The notes beneath the pieces are model-generated. The model worked only from the letters and a program-made list of their open reading frames with translations. It had not been told where the DNA came from and made no database searches. Both the position numbers and the translations under genes were made by a program. Shown piece by piece: positions 17,105-26,121 of a DNA stretch of 64,000 bases. The stretch lies in contig JADYYP010000081.1 in assembly GCA_020853575.1 (NCBI GenBank), positions 124,001 through 188,000 of the forward strand. Direction: 5' to 3'. Every line of letters starts with the position of its first letter. Position 1 is the stretch's first letter. The stretch is from Planctomycetota bacterium (GTDB lineage Bacteria; Planctomycetota; UBA1135; GCA-002686595).

Positions 17105-19060
17105 TCACTTCGACCAGGCGAATCCGAACCAGACGTTGCGCTCGACGTAGGCCCCGCCGTCTTCGGGGTGGTAGGGGTCGTTGGCGTTCTGGACGCCGAT
17201 CGAAAAGCGCCAGTCGGCGTTGGGCGCGTAGCCCAGGCGCGCGTCGCTGCGCACGTAGCTGGGCGTGGCGTACTCGCGAATCGGATCGACGAAGTACAGG
17301 CCCAAGTCGAGCTCCCAGTCGCTGCCCAGGTCGCAGTAGGAGCGCAGGTTGGCGATGTTCTCGGGGAACAGGTCGTCGTTGAGCAGGAACGACGTGTCGG
17401 TGCTGCTCGGATCGAGGAAGTTGTTCTGCTCGAAGTGTGTCACGGCCGAGCGCACCCGCCAGTCATCGGTGAGCACCGTGTCGATCGCGAGCTCGAAGCC
17501 CCAGGCTTCCGCCGATCCGAGGTTGCCGTAGGTGAACGGCGTGTAGTTGGTCGCTCCGACGGTGAACGGCGTGCCGTCCTCGTTGGTCACCACGTTGTCG
17601 AGGTCGTTGTAGAACACGACGGCGTCGACCGAGACTCGTTCGTGGGGCCGCCAGCGGAGTCCGAGCTCGTACGCGAGCACCTCTTCCGAGTCGAGGTCCT
17701 CGTTGCCGTGCCACAACAAGAGGTCGTCGGGCGCGAGCGCGTACTGCGAGTAGTCGTAGCTCTCGAGCAACGAGGGCGTGCGCACCGCGCGCGACGCAGC
17801 CGCCCACAGGGTCGTGCTCTCCTCGATGGCCCAAAGCGTGCGCAGCGTCGGCTGCACCTCGGTTCCGGTGAGATCGTTGTTCTCGACCTCGGCGCCCAGC
17901 ACGACGCGCACGGCTCCGTCGGCGAACGCGGACTCGTCGAAGGCGAAGGCGCGCACGGACCAGTTGGTCGAGGCCTCGGGCGCGTGGTTGTAGGAGAAGT
18001 CGCCGTCGAACTCCCAGCCCACGAAGCGCCACCCCAGGCCGTAGCTCAGCGTGTTCCAACTGGCGAGCGCCTGGCGCCGCATCCAGTCGACGTCGAAGAT
18101 GTCGACGCGCGTGTCATAGTCCTTGCGGTCTTGGACGACGTGCTGGAACGACGAGGTGACGCGGTCGAGGTCGCCGTTGGCGTGCGGAACCTCCCAATGC
18201 GTGGCGAGCGTCTGGCCGCGCTCGGGCGTCGTCGTGTGGACCGCGACGGAGGGCTGGTACTGGTAGTCGATCTGGTAGTTGTGCTCGCGTCCGGCCTCGA
18301 AGGCGTTGGCGAACAGCGCCAGCGTGCCACCGCTGGCGAGCGGGATGTCGGCGCGCGCTCCGACGCGTCCGATCCACCAGTTCTCGTGGTCGAGCTCGTG
18401 ACCGCCGGCCGTCGCCAGTCCGTCGTGCAGGCTCCCGACGCCCCACACGCGGTAGGTCGAGCCGGAGTCGTCGAGCGCGCCGCCATAGCGCAGCGCGGTC
18501 TTCTCGAGCTCACCTCCGACGATGGCGCGCACCGCGAGACCTTGCGTCTGCGCCGACGACTTGGTCACCACGTTGATCACGCCGTTGACGGCGTTTTGTC
18601 CCCACAGCGCGGCACCCGGTCCGCGGATCACCTCGATGCGCTCGACATCGGCGAGGTCGATCTCTTGGAGGTGCCAGCGCACGCCCTCCGTACCCATCAT
18701 GGTGTAGACGTTGACGCCGTCGATCAGCACCAGGATGTTGTGGTTGAAGGCGCTGGTGAAGCCGCGCGAGGTCGCGTCCCAGGTCACGCTCTGCCAGTGA
18801 CCGACGAGGAACCCCGGCACCATGCGCAGCGCTTCTTGGATCGAGCTGTGGCCCGAGCGCCGCAACTCGTCACCGGTCAGCACGTACACCGCGGCGGGAG
18901 CGTCGGCGATGCTCTGTTGCGAGCGCGAGGCCACCGAGACCTCGATGTTCATCAGCTCCTCGAGGCTCAGTTCCGTGATGTCGTCCTCGACCTCGACGTC
19001 GGGCTCGACGCGCACGGGCGCGGCGAACACGCTCAAGACAAGAAACGACGCGGGGATCAC
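17105..19060 (-). CDS. TonB-dependent outer-membrane receptor
   Basis: 651 aa. A short signal peptide is followed by a TonB-box-like region and a plug domain (SIADAPAAVYVLTGDELRRSG; QEALRMVPGF; VERIEVIRGPGAALWGQNAV; GVINVVTK) and then a 22-strand-type barrel rich in aromatic/Asp/Asn residues, ending in a beta-strand with aromatic residues (VWFGFAWSK). It imports a scarce substrate across the outer membrane using TonB/ExbB/ExbD, none of which is in this window. The start is a GTG at 19060 with GGAG about 10 nt upstream. LIDGVNVY in the plug resembles receptors annotated for siderophores or cobalamin, but I cannot name the ligand. Confidence 0.9.
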   Translation of the reverse strand: MIPASFLVLSVFAAPVRVEPDVEVEDDITELSLEELMNIEVSVASRSQQSIADAPAAVYVLTGDELRRSGHSSIQEALRMVPGFLVGHWQSVTWDATSRGFTSAFNHNILVLIDGVNVYTMMGTEGVRWHLQEIDLADVERIEVIRGPGAALWGQNAVNGVINVVTKSSAQTQGLAVRAIVGGELEKTALRYGGALDDSGSTYRVWGVGSLHDGLATAGGHELDHENWWIGRVGARADIPLASGGTLALFANAFEAGREHNYQIDYQYQPSVAVHTTTPERGQTLATHWEVPHANGDLDRVTSSFQHVVQDRKDYDTRVDIFDVDWMRRQALASWNTLSYGLGWRFVGWEFDGDFSYNHAPEASTNWSVRAFAFDESAFADGAVRVVLGAEVENNDLTGTEVQPTLRTLWAIEESTTLWAAASRAVRTPSLLESYDYSQYALAPDDLLLWHGNEDLDSEEVLAYELGLRWRPHERVSVDAVVFYNDLDNVVTNEDGTPFTVGATNYTPFTYGNLGSAEAWGFELAIDTVLTDDWRVRSAVTHFEQNNFLDPSSTDTSFLLNDDLFPENIANLRSYCDLGSDWELDLGLYFVDPIREYATPSYVRSDARLGYAPNADWRFSIGVQNANDPYHPEDGGAYVERNVWFGFAWSK

Positions 19061-19189
19061 GGCTGGGGGCTCCGGGGGATCTTCCGCATATCGGTCCCCG
19101 GGGCCGGGACACTCAAGCGCCGCGGCAGAACAGGGAAGGGCGCGGCGCGCGGCGAAGAACTTTCGCGCTCCGCGCTGGCCCGGCCCCGT

Positions 19190-21064
19190 TCAGCGCTCGG
19201 CGTGGGCCGCGATTTCGGCCACGAACGCCGCGCCGAAGTCGCGCAACTTGGACTCACCGATGCCGCGGATGCCGCGCAGGCCCTCCACGTTGAGCGGTTT
19301 GGCGGCCGCGAGCTCCTGCAGCGTGCGGTCGCCGAACACGATGTAGGGCGGCACTCCGCGCTCGGCCGCCAGCCGCCGGCGCAGCGCGCGCAGGCGCTCG
19401 AAGAGCGCGGCGTCGAACACCAGATCGCTGGCCACGCCGCGCGACGCTCCGCGCTTGGCCTTGGGGGCGACCGGCAAGCGGTAGAGGGTGATCGCGTGCC
19501 GTGCCTTCATCACCTCGACCCCGCTGTGGGTCAGCGAGAGTGTCGGATACCGACCGGGGGCGACCCGCAGGTGCTCCAGGCCGACCAACTGCTCGATCCA
19601 GTGGCGGATCTCGCGCGGATGTTGGTCGCGCATCAGGCCGAAGGTCGAGAGCGCGGCGTGACCCGCGGTGCGCACGCGCTCCGTGTCCGCTCCGCGCAGC
19701 ACGTCGGCGATGTGTGACGCGCCGTAGCGCTGCTCGCAGCGCACGACGCACGACAAGATCATCTGCGCGGCGCGCACGGAGTCCGCGTGGGCTTCGAGCT
19801 CGCCGAGGCACACATCGCAGGCACCGCACGGCTCGCACGACTCCCAGGCCTGTCCGAAGTGCTGCACCAGGAACTTGTGGCGGCACACCGCGCTGGTGGC
19901 GAAGCCGTACATCTCCGACAAGCGCGCGAGAGAGCGCTCGGCCTCGAGCGGGTCGATCGTCACGCCCGCGGCGGCGGCCTCGGCGTGGCTGCGTTCCTGC
20001 AACAGACGCCAACCGTGGAAGTCGGCGCCGGAGTACAGCATCACGCACTCGCTGGCCAAGCCATCGCGGCCCGCGCGGCCGGTTTCCTGCGCGAATTGCT
20101 CGACACCCTTGGGCATCGCGGCGTGCACGACGAAGCGCACGTCGGGGCGATCGATGCCCATGCCGAAGGCCACGGTGGCCACGATCACCTCGATGTCTTC
20201 GGCCAGGAATTGGTCCTGGTTGCGCTCGCGCGTCGCGGCCTCCAGGCCGGCGTGGTAGGGCTGGCAGCGCACGCCGGCGCACGCCAGCTCGCGCGCGAGC
20301 TCGTCGACGTCCGCGCGACGCAGGCAGTAGACAATGCCCGCCTCGCGCGGGTGGCGACGGATCACCTCGAGCGTCTGCTGCGCGGCGTCGCTGCGCGGCA
20401 GGAAGCGGTAGCCGAGGTTGGGCCGGTCGAAGCTGCCGACCAGGAGCACCGGTTCGCGCAGTCCGAGCTGGCGCACGACATCGGCGCGCACCTCGGGCGT
20501 CGCCGTGGCCGTGAAGGCTTGGATCGGGATCGAGGGATGATTGCGGCGCAGCTCGCCGATGCGGCGGTACTCGGGACGGAAATCGTGGCCCCAGTGGCTG
20601 ATGCAGTGCGCCTCGTCGACCACCAGCGTCGACAGGCCGAACGCGACCAGCTCGCCCAGGAAACCGGGCGTGGCGAAGCGCTCGGGCGCGACGAACAAGA
20701 GCTTGAGATCGCCGCCGCGCAGCATCTCGTAGACCTTGCTCTTCTCGTAGCCGTCCTGGGCGCTGGAGAGCATCGCGGCGTCGACTCCGCTCTCCACCAA
20801 ACCTGCGATCTGATCCTGCATCAATGAGATCAGCGGACTGAGCACGACCGTCAAGCCGCTGCGCAGGAGCGCAGGAGCTTGGTAGCACAGGCTCTTGCCC
20901 GCGCCGGTCGCGAGCACCACCAGCGCATCGCGCCCTTCGACAGCCGCCGCCATCGCCTCGGCCTGCAGTGGACGCAGCTCGGAGTAGCCCCACACGCGCT
21001 GCACGAGGGTGCGCAACTCATCCAGGCGCGCGCTGGCGGCGGAAGGTGACGTCGTGGTGCTCAT
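19190..21064 (-). CDS. recQ: ATP-dependent DNA helicase RecQ
   Basis: 624 aa. 3'-5' DNA helicase of recombination and replication repair. The motifs are all present: motif 0 ELRPLQ, Walker A TGAGKSLCYQ, DEAHCISHWGHDFR, TATATPEV, and motif VI QETGRAGRDG. The RQC zinc-binding segment (CRHKFLVQHFG...CEPCGACDVC) and a C-terminal HRDC domain (residues about 545-620, LRALRRRLAAERGVPPYIVF) complete the full-length bacterial architecture. The ATG at 21064 lacks a strong ribosome binding site. Its 3' end is 129 bp from the TonB receptor start on the same strand. Confidence 0.96.
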   Translation of the reverse strand: MSTTTSPSAASARLDELRTLVQRVWGYSELRPLQAEAMAAAVEGRDALVVLATGAGKSLCYQAPALLRSGLTVVLSPLISLMQDQIAGLVESGVDAAMLSSAQDGYEKSKVYEMLRGGDLKLLFVAPERFATPGFLGELVAFGLSTLVVDEAHCISHWGHDFRPEYRRIGELRRNHPSIPIQAFTATATPEVRADVVRQLGLREPVLLVGSFDRPNLGYRFLPRSDAAQQTLEVIRRHPREAGIVYCLRRADVDELARELACAGVRCQPYHAGLEAATRERNQDQFLAEDIEVIVATVAFGMGIDRPDVRFVVHAAMPKGVEQFAQETGRAGRDGLASECVMLYSGADFHGWRLLQERSHAEAAAAGVTIDPLEAERSLARLSEMYGFATSAVCRHKFLVQHFGQAWESCEPCGACDVCLGELEAHADSVRAAQMILSCVVRCEQRYGASHIADVLRGADTERVRTAGHAALSTFGLMRDQHPREIRHWIEQLVGLEHLRVAPGRYPTLSLTHSGVEVMKARHAITLYRLPVAPKAKRGASRGVASDLVFDAALFERLRALRRRLAAERGVPPYIVFGDRTLQELAAAKPLNVEGLRGIRGIGESKLRDFGAAFVAEIAAHAER

Positions 21065-21188
21065 CGAAGCGCGCGCGCAGGAGAGCGTGCGACTCCGCCG
21101 GCGGCAAGGGCGCGGACGAGATGTCCTGCTCGGCCAGGGCCGGGGCGCGACTCCAGCGGCCCGCGCAGCGAGCCGTGCGCGCGCGACG

Positions 21189-22916
21189 CTAGGGCAAGAG
21201 TGGGTCGAGCGGCGTGGCCTCGGGCAGTTGCAGAGTAGCGCCCGGCGCGGGCATCTCGAAACGCCGGAAGGCGCCCTCGCGCCAGGTCAGGAAGCACCAA
21301 CGCGCGCTGGCGATCGGCTCCGGCAGGCGCACGCGCAGCGTCGACCGACCGAGCTCGCGATCGACCTCGACCACCTCGACCTCGAAGGCTCGGTGGCGCC
21401 AGTGCTGCCCTTTCTCGAGGCTCGCGTTGCCCGCGAGGAACACGCGCTCGAACGGTCGATCGAGCAGCTCCTGGCTCTCGAAGCACAGCTCGAAGGCACT
21501 CGCCTCGACGGTCGTGATGCGCACCGCGCGCGGTCCGACCTGCAGGGGGTGGATCTGCAGGTCCTCGCGGCCCGTGCGGAACTTCCACACCGGTTCGGGA
21601 GAGAGCATGCTCATCAACGAGCCCGACTGGAACACGAGCGCGTCGTGCGGCTGTCCGTCGTTCGGCACCTCGAGCGACACCGCCGCGGCGTTGGTCTTGT
21701 CGATCAGCGCGACGAAGCCCGCGCCGCGCGCCAGCTGCATCAGCCCGCTCAGTGGCACGGCGAGCAGCGCCACGGCCGCCGGCAGCAGGCGCTGCTTCCA
21801 CGGCGCGCGATCGAACGCCTTCGCGGCCAGCGCGGCGACCAGCGGCGCAGCACCGACCATCGGCAGGAACAGCAAGCGATCGGACGGGAACGCGCCAGCC
21901 TGCGGGAGCAGCGTGAGCACCGTCCAAGTCGCGAGGAACCAGCGCAACGGCAATGCGCGCGCGCTGCGCCACGCGAGCACGCACAGCGCGCCGCCGACGA
22001 TCAGGGCGACCGCGAGCCAGGGCGCGTACAACTCCTCGAAGAACATCGGTGCGTCGACGGCGAACGGTCCGAACACGCTGAGGGCCCCGAGCACGGACAT
22101 TTCGACCAGGCGCACTCCGTAGTGCACGGGATCGCCCCAGGGCGTGAGGTAGAAGTCGCTGCGCGTGCCGTAGCCGCAGCCGAGCAGGAACGCGACGTAC
22201 GCGCACGACATGACCAGGCCCGCGAGCGCGCCGAGCCGAGCCGCGCGACCTTCGCCGCGAGCCAGGAGCGCGGACACGAGCAATGGCGCGGCGACTCCCG
22301 ACTCCTTCGACAAGCACGCGCCGAGCGCGCAAGCCAGCGCCAGCGCGACGCCGGCGAAGGACGGCCGCGGCCCAGCGCGCAGGGCCGCGAGCGACGCTGT
22401 GACCGCGAAGGTCGCCTCGATCAGCGCGTTTCGATTGGCGAGCCAGGCCACGGGGAACAGCGAGCCATCGTCGAAGGCGAACACCGCCAGCGCCCAAGGG
22501 ACGAGTCGCTCGGGCACCTGCGCCGCTCGATACAGCGCGAGCAACGCCACCAGCAGCGTGGCGAACCATGCGAGGCTGGTCGCGTGCTGCAGCATGGCGT
22601 TGCGTCCGAACAGCGCGTTGTCGAGCCAGTGCGTCAAGCTGGGGATCGGCCGGAAGAAGCGCACCTTCCAATCCGGCGAGGTCCACCACGGCAGCCCGCT
22701 GACGCGCTCGGCCTGGCTACCCGCGGGCGGCACGCTTCCGAAATCGAAGGCGCTCCAGGGGCGCAGCGTCGGATGCTCGATGCGGCCCTCGACGACGAGC
22801 TGTACACCGTGGTCATCGACGAAGAAGTCCCACTGCAGCGCCGGCAAGCGCAGCAGCAGGGCGATCGCGAGCACGATCCAGGGGGCGCGCGGCGCACGTT
22901 GCGGACCGGGAGTCAC
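21189..22916 (-). CDS. Polytopic membrane protein, possible GT-C-type glycosyltransferase
   Basis: 575 aa. About ten hydrophobic segments lie between residues 10 and 400, followed by a soluble C-terminal domain of about 170 residues. The N-terminal loop has WDFFVDDHG just after the first membrane helix, the place where GT-C enzymes carry catalytic acidic residues, and ANRNALIEATF and LSKESGVAAPLL recall the dolichyl-phosphate-mannose/O-mannosyltransferase-like family. The sugar donor is unknown. The GTG at 22916 overlaps the stop of the upstream DCC-domain gene (GTGA), so the two are probably translated together. A longer frame reading into that gene is not believed. Confidence 0.65.
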   Translation of the reverse strand: MTPGPQRAPRAPWIVLAIALLLRLPALQWDFFVDDHGVQLVVEGRIEHPTLRPWSAFDFGSVPPAGSQAERVSGLPWWTSPDWKVRFFRPIPSLTHWLDNALFGRNAMLQHATSLAWFATLLVALLALYRAAQVPERLVPWALAVFAFDDGSLFPVAWLANRNALIEATFAVTASLAALRAGPRPSFAGVALALACALGACLSKESGVAAPLLVSALLARGEGRAARLGALAGLVMSCAYVAFLLGCGYGTRSDFYLTPWGDPVHYGVRLVEMSVLGALSVFGPFAVDAPMFFEELYAPWLAVALIVGGALCVLAWRSARALPLRWFLATWTVLTLLPQAGAFPSDRLLFLPMVGAAPLVAALAAKAFDRAPWKQRLLPAAVALLAVPLSGLMQLARGAGFVALIDKTNAAAVSLEVPNDGQPHDALVFQSGSLMSMLSPEPVWKFRTGREDLQIHPLQVGPRAVRITTVEASAFELCFESQELLDRPFERVFLAGNASLEKGQHWRHRAFEVEVVEVDRELGRSTLRVRLPEPIASARWCFLTWREGAFRRFEMPAPGATLQLPEATPLDPLLP

Positions 22917-23839
22917 GGGTCGAACCTCGCCGCGAGATCGGGGGGCAGCAGGGGACAGAGCTCCGCGGGCGCCGCGAACACGCGCTTGCGCACGCGGGCG
23001 ACGGAGTCGTAGCCGAAGTCGCGCAGTGGGCGTGGCAGGGCGTGCAACGCGAGCCCCAAGAGGCGCCACAGGCCTCCCAACCCGGCGAGCAGATGCACGA
23101 TGGCGTTCGAGCGCGTCAGCACCTCTCCAGCGGCGCTCACGACGACCACGCTGTCGGGTAGCGCCTGGCGCGCGCGCGCGTCGAGTGCGCGCGCGAAGGT
23201 CTCTCCCTGCAAGGGCGCACAGCGGAAGCGCACGCCGCTCCTGTCCTCCGCGAGGACCAAGCGCACCACTCCATGGCACAGGCCGCAGGCGCCGTCGTAG
23301 TACACGCGCTCGGTCGATCCGACTCCGCGCGCTGGAATCCAGGCCGGGTCCCAGGCCAACGCCGCGTACCAAAACGCCGCGAGGTAAGGCCGGCTGCGCG
23401 AGAGCACGAAGGTCGCCAAGGCACCGATCAGGAACAGCAGCGCTGCGATTTGGACTGCGCTCGGCATGCGCCACGCGCCGCGCGGATCGATGCGCCCGCG
23501 CGCATCCCAAGCTCCGAACGGGGCGCGGCTGGTTCCCAGGTGCAGCATCAGCGCCAGGGCCAACCAGTGCACTTGTCCAGGTCCGCGCTCGCCGCCGAGG
23601 AAGCCGACGGCGATCAGCGTTGGCGCGAGCAGCATGGCGCTGGCGCGTTCGTGCAGCCCGATCGCGGTGCTCAGCGCCAGCGCGCATCCGACGGCGAGCA
23701 GTGCGCACTCCCAAGCGGAGGCGCCGATGGCGTGCACGGCGCAGCGCACGGCGAGCGCCGAGCAGGCGCACGCGCGCACGATGCTGTATTGCCCGCCGGT
23801 CCAGCCGTTGCCCACGACGCGGGACGATGCGCAGCGCAC
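22913..23839 (-). CDS. Membrane protein with C-terminal DCC (DUF393) thiol-disulfide domain
   Basis: 308 aa. Residues 1-170 contain four or five hydrophobic segments. The C-terminal part starts with VYYDGACGLCHGVVR, the Dx2Cx2C motif that defines DUF393 (DCC) proteins, followed by the family's FRCAPLQG and the DSVVVVSAAGEVLTRSNAIVHLL tail. Family members are predicted thiol-disulfide oxidoreductases; some are fused to HTTM membrane domains. The start is taken at GTG 23839; a later start inside the membrane region is possible. It is followed by the polytopic membrane protein through a 4-nt overlap. Confidence 0.78.
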   Translation of the reverse strand: MRCASSRVVGNGWTGGQYSIVRACACSALAVRCAVHAIGASAWECALLAVGCALALSTAIGLHERASAMLLAPTLIAVGFLGGERGPGQVHWLALALMLHLGTSRAPFGAWDARGRIDPRGAWRMPSAVQIAALLFLIGALATFVLSRSRPYLAAFWYAALAWDPAWIPARGVGSTERVYYDGACGLCHGVVRLVLAEDRSGVRFRCAPLQGETFARALDARARQALPDSVVVVSAAGEVLTRSNAIVHLLAGLGGLWRLLGLALHALPRPLRDFGYDSVARVRKRVFAAPAELCPLLPPDLAARFDP

Positions 23840-23916
23840 GCCGCCGCGTCAATCGAGGGTGGAGATTGTCTCGCCCGCGCTACGATCGCGGGTGGGGGAC
23901 TTTCGCGGAGCTCTGC

Positions 23917-24891
23917 ATGCCGAACACTCACCGAATCGCCTCGTGGATGTTGACGACCTGCCTGGGGTGCGCGGCGGTCGGCACACCGGCCGGCAGCGGG
24001 GCGCTGCGTTCCAGCGAGCCCCTGGCGCTCGGAGCGCAAACTCGCTCGCTGTTCGGGACGTTGCTCTACGCGCCTCCGTTGTCGGGAGCGGAGCTCGCGC
24101 AGCGCCAGACGGCGTTGTTCGACGCGCTGGCCGCTTGGGAGCGCGCGCCACACGACGCGGACGCAACGCTGTGGGTCGGGCGGCGGCTCGGGTACCTGGG
24201 GCGCTTCCGTGAAGCGCTCGAGGTGTTCACGATCGGCGCACGCGAGCACCCGCTCGATCCGCGCTTCTTGCGTCATCGCGGGCATCGTCACATCACGCTT
24301 CGGGAGTTCGAGGCCGCAGCCCTGGACCTCGAGCGCGCCGCCGAGCTCGCTGCGGAGCGCCCCGACGAAATCGAGCCCGACGGCCAGCCCAATGCGCGCG
24401 GCGTGCCGCTCGAGAGCTTGAAGTCGAACATCTACTACCACCTCGGGTTGGCGTACTTCCTCAGCGGCGAATTCGAGCGCGCGCTGCCGGCGTGGCGCTC
24501 GTGCCTGCGTTTCGCGGGCAATCCGGACAACCAGTGCTCGGCCACGCATTGGCTGTACATGACGCTGCGGCGCCTGGGGCGCGATGCCGAAGCCGCGGAG
24601 GTCGTGTCCACGATCCGCGCCGACTTCGACATCGTCGACTACCACTCGTACCACCAGTTGTGCTTGGCCTATCGCGGCGAGGTCGATCTCGAGCGCTTGT
24701 GGGAGCAGGCGCGCGCGCGCGGCAGCTCCTCGACCGACTTCGCCACCATCGGTTTCGGGGCGGGGCACTGGCAGCTCGTCGAAGGTCACCCCGCGCGCGC
24801 GCGGGAGATCTTCGAGCAGCTGTGCTCCAGCCCGAGTTGGCACGCGTTCGGCCGGATCGCGGCGGAAGCCGAGCTGGCGCGTCTCCCGTGA
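23917..24891 (+). CDS. TPR-like lipoprotein
   Basis: 324 aa. Short type II signal peptide with lipobox CLGC (Cys18). The remainder is alpha-helical with tandem tetratricopeptide-like units: residues about 65-100 (ADATLWVGRRLGYLGRFREAL), 100-135 (HPLDPRFLRHRGHRHI), and 165-200 (SNIYYHLGLAYFLSGEFERAL), each with the small/large residue pattern of TPR helices. It probably acts as a periplasmic protein-interaction scaffold; the partner is unknown. GGAG eight bases before the ATG fits the start. It is divergent from the DCC-domain gene across 77 bp. Confidence 0.72.
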   Translation: MPNTHRIASWMLTTCLGCAAVGTPAGSGALRSSEPLALGAQTRSLFGTLLYAPPLSGAELAQRQTALFDALAAWERAPHDADATLWVGRRLGYLGRFREALEVFTIGAREHPLDPRFLRHRGHRHITLREFEAAALDLERAAELAAERPDEIEPDGQPNARGVPLESLKSNIYYHLGLAYFLSGEFERALPAWRSCLRFAGNPDNQCSATHWLYMTLRRLGRDAEAAEVVSTIRADFDIVDYHSYHQLCLAYRGEVDLERLWEQARARGSSSTDFATIGFGAGHWQLVEGHPARAREIFEQLCSSPSWHAFGRIAAEAELARLP

Positions 24892-24907
24892 CGCGAGCAG
24901 CGCTCGC

Positions 24908-25972
24908 TCAGCGCAGGAGCTCCTGGATGCGCTTGCGCTTGCCGGCGTCCTTGGTTCCGTCGACCAGTGCCGTGCGAAACTCGTCGAACGACGTGTAGCG
25001 CACGCGGTTGATACGCAGTCGTTTGTCCGCCTTGTCCAGTCGGTCGAGCGCGTCTCCGATGGCCTTGGGGCCGAGCTCATCGTGCAGCGCGATGAACAGC
25101 GCCATCACCGCTTCGCGCGATCCCCGCCCCGGCGCGGTGGATTTCGCGGCCTCGCGCTCCTTCTCGAGCGAGCGCCACTTCACGTCGTCGAGCCCGTCGA
25201 GCACTTTCGCCAGACGCTTGTCGCGCGCGAGATGCTCGACCAGCGCGACGCCGGTGTAGTGCGCCCAAGCGTGGTGGTCCTCCTCGTTGCGCGCGTCGCC
25301 CCACATCGAGACCACGTGTCCGAGCTCGTGGCACAGGCCGTAGAACAGGAACTTGCCGTCGGGCGTGGGGGAGCGCAGCTCGCGCGCATCGACGACCGGG
25401 AAGTCGACCTGCGAGTGGTAGGGGAACTCGGGCGCGAAGTGCGGCGGTCGATCGATCGCGGGCTCGAGGTGCACCAGGACACGCAGCTTCTTGCCGGGGA
25501 CCTTGCTGAACTCGTCGAAACCGAAGAGCTCGTCGTAGGCGCCCAGGATGGCCTCGAAGACGTCGGCGAAGTGCTCGCAGTACGGGGTTTCGAGCCCGTT
25601 GACGCCGCGCACGTGGAAGCGCGCGCGCGACACGAGCACGCCGAGTTGCCTGCCAGCCGCGGCATCGAGCTGCGCCGCGCGTCCGCGCGCGTTGGCGAAG
25701 TCCTGCTCGAGATCGAGCTCCGCCGCGGCGTTCGCCGCGACGACCAGCGCGTCCACGAGCTCGTCGTGGGACTTGATCGCGAGCAACTCGTCGAACGCTC
25801 TGCGGGCCTTGTCGGGCAGGAGCTTGGCAAGCTCGTCCTCGCGCGCTTTCCCGGGCGCCTTGGCGTGCTTCGCGTTGAGCTCCTCGATCGCGGTGGCGTA
25901 GGTCTCGGCGAGTTTGTTGGGGCTTTCGAGCGGCGCGAACGCCAGCCAGGCACTGCACGCGAGCGCGAACAT
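24908..25972 (-). CDS. Secreted HELGH zinc-metalloprotease-like protein
   Basis: 354 aa. A signal peptide (ALACSAWLAFAP) is followed by a helical region. The zinc-binding motif HELGH (His215, Glu216, His219) sits in FYGLCHELGHVVSMWGD, with EEDHHAWAHY ten residues further on supplying possible third-ligand Glu/His residues, as in gluzincins. I do not recognise the family. An extracellular peptidase is the simplest reading, but a structural zinc site is possible. The start is the ATG at 25972 that gives the signal peptide; the open frame further upstream is low-complexity. Confidence 0.65.
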   Translation of the reverse strand: MFALACSAWLAFAPLESPNKLAETYATAIEELNAKHAKAPGKAREDELAKLLPDKARRAFDELLAIKSHDELVDALVVAANAAAELDLEQDFANARGRAAQLDAAAGRQLGVLVSRARFHVRGVNGLETPYCEHFADVFEAILGAYDELFGFDEFSKVPGKKLRVLVHLEPAIDRPPHFAPEFPYHSQVDFPVVDARELRSPTPDGKFLFYGLCHELGHVVSMWGDARNEEDHHAWAHYTGVALVEHLARDKRLAKVLDGLDDVKWRSLEKEREAAKSTAPGRGSREAVMALFIALHDELGPKAIGDALDRLDKADKRLRINRVRYTSFDEFRTALVDGTKDAGKRKRIQELLR

Positions 25973-26121
25973 GGACGACGTGCTCCTATGGGGATGGGAC
26001 CTCGAGCGTCGCGCGCGGCACCGCCGACAGCCGATGTCGCGCGCGGCGCGCCACGCCGGTCGAGCGTACGCGAAGCGGCACGGAAAGGGAGCCCGCGTCG
26101 CTTCGAACTCCGCGACCCGCG

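Noticed and set aside
19099..19188. 10-bp inverted repeat CGGGGCCGGG / CCCGGCCCCG between recQ and the TonB receptor gene
   Set aside because: The arms are about 70 bp apart and consist only of G and C; expected by chance in this composition.
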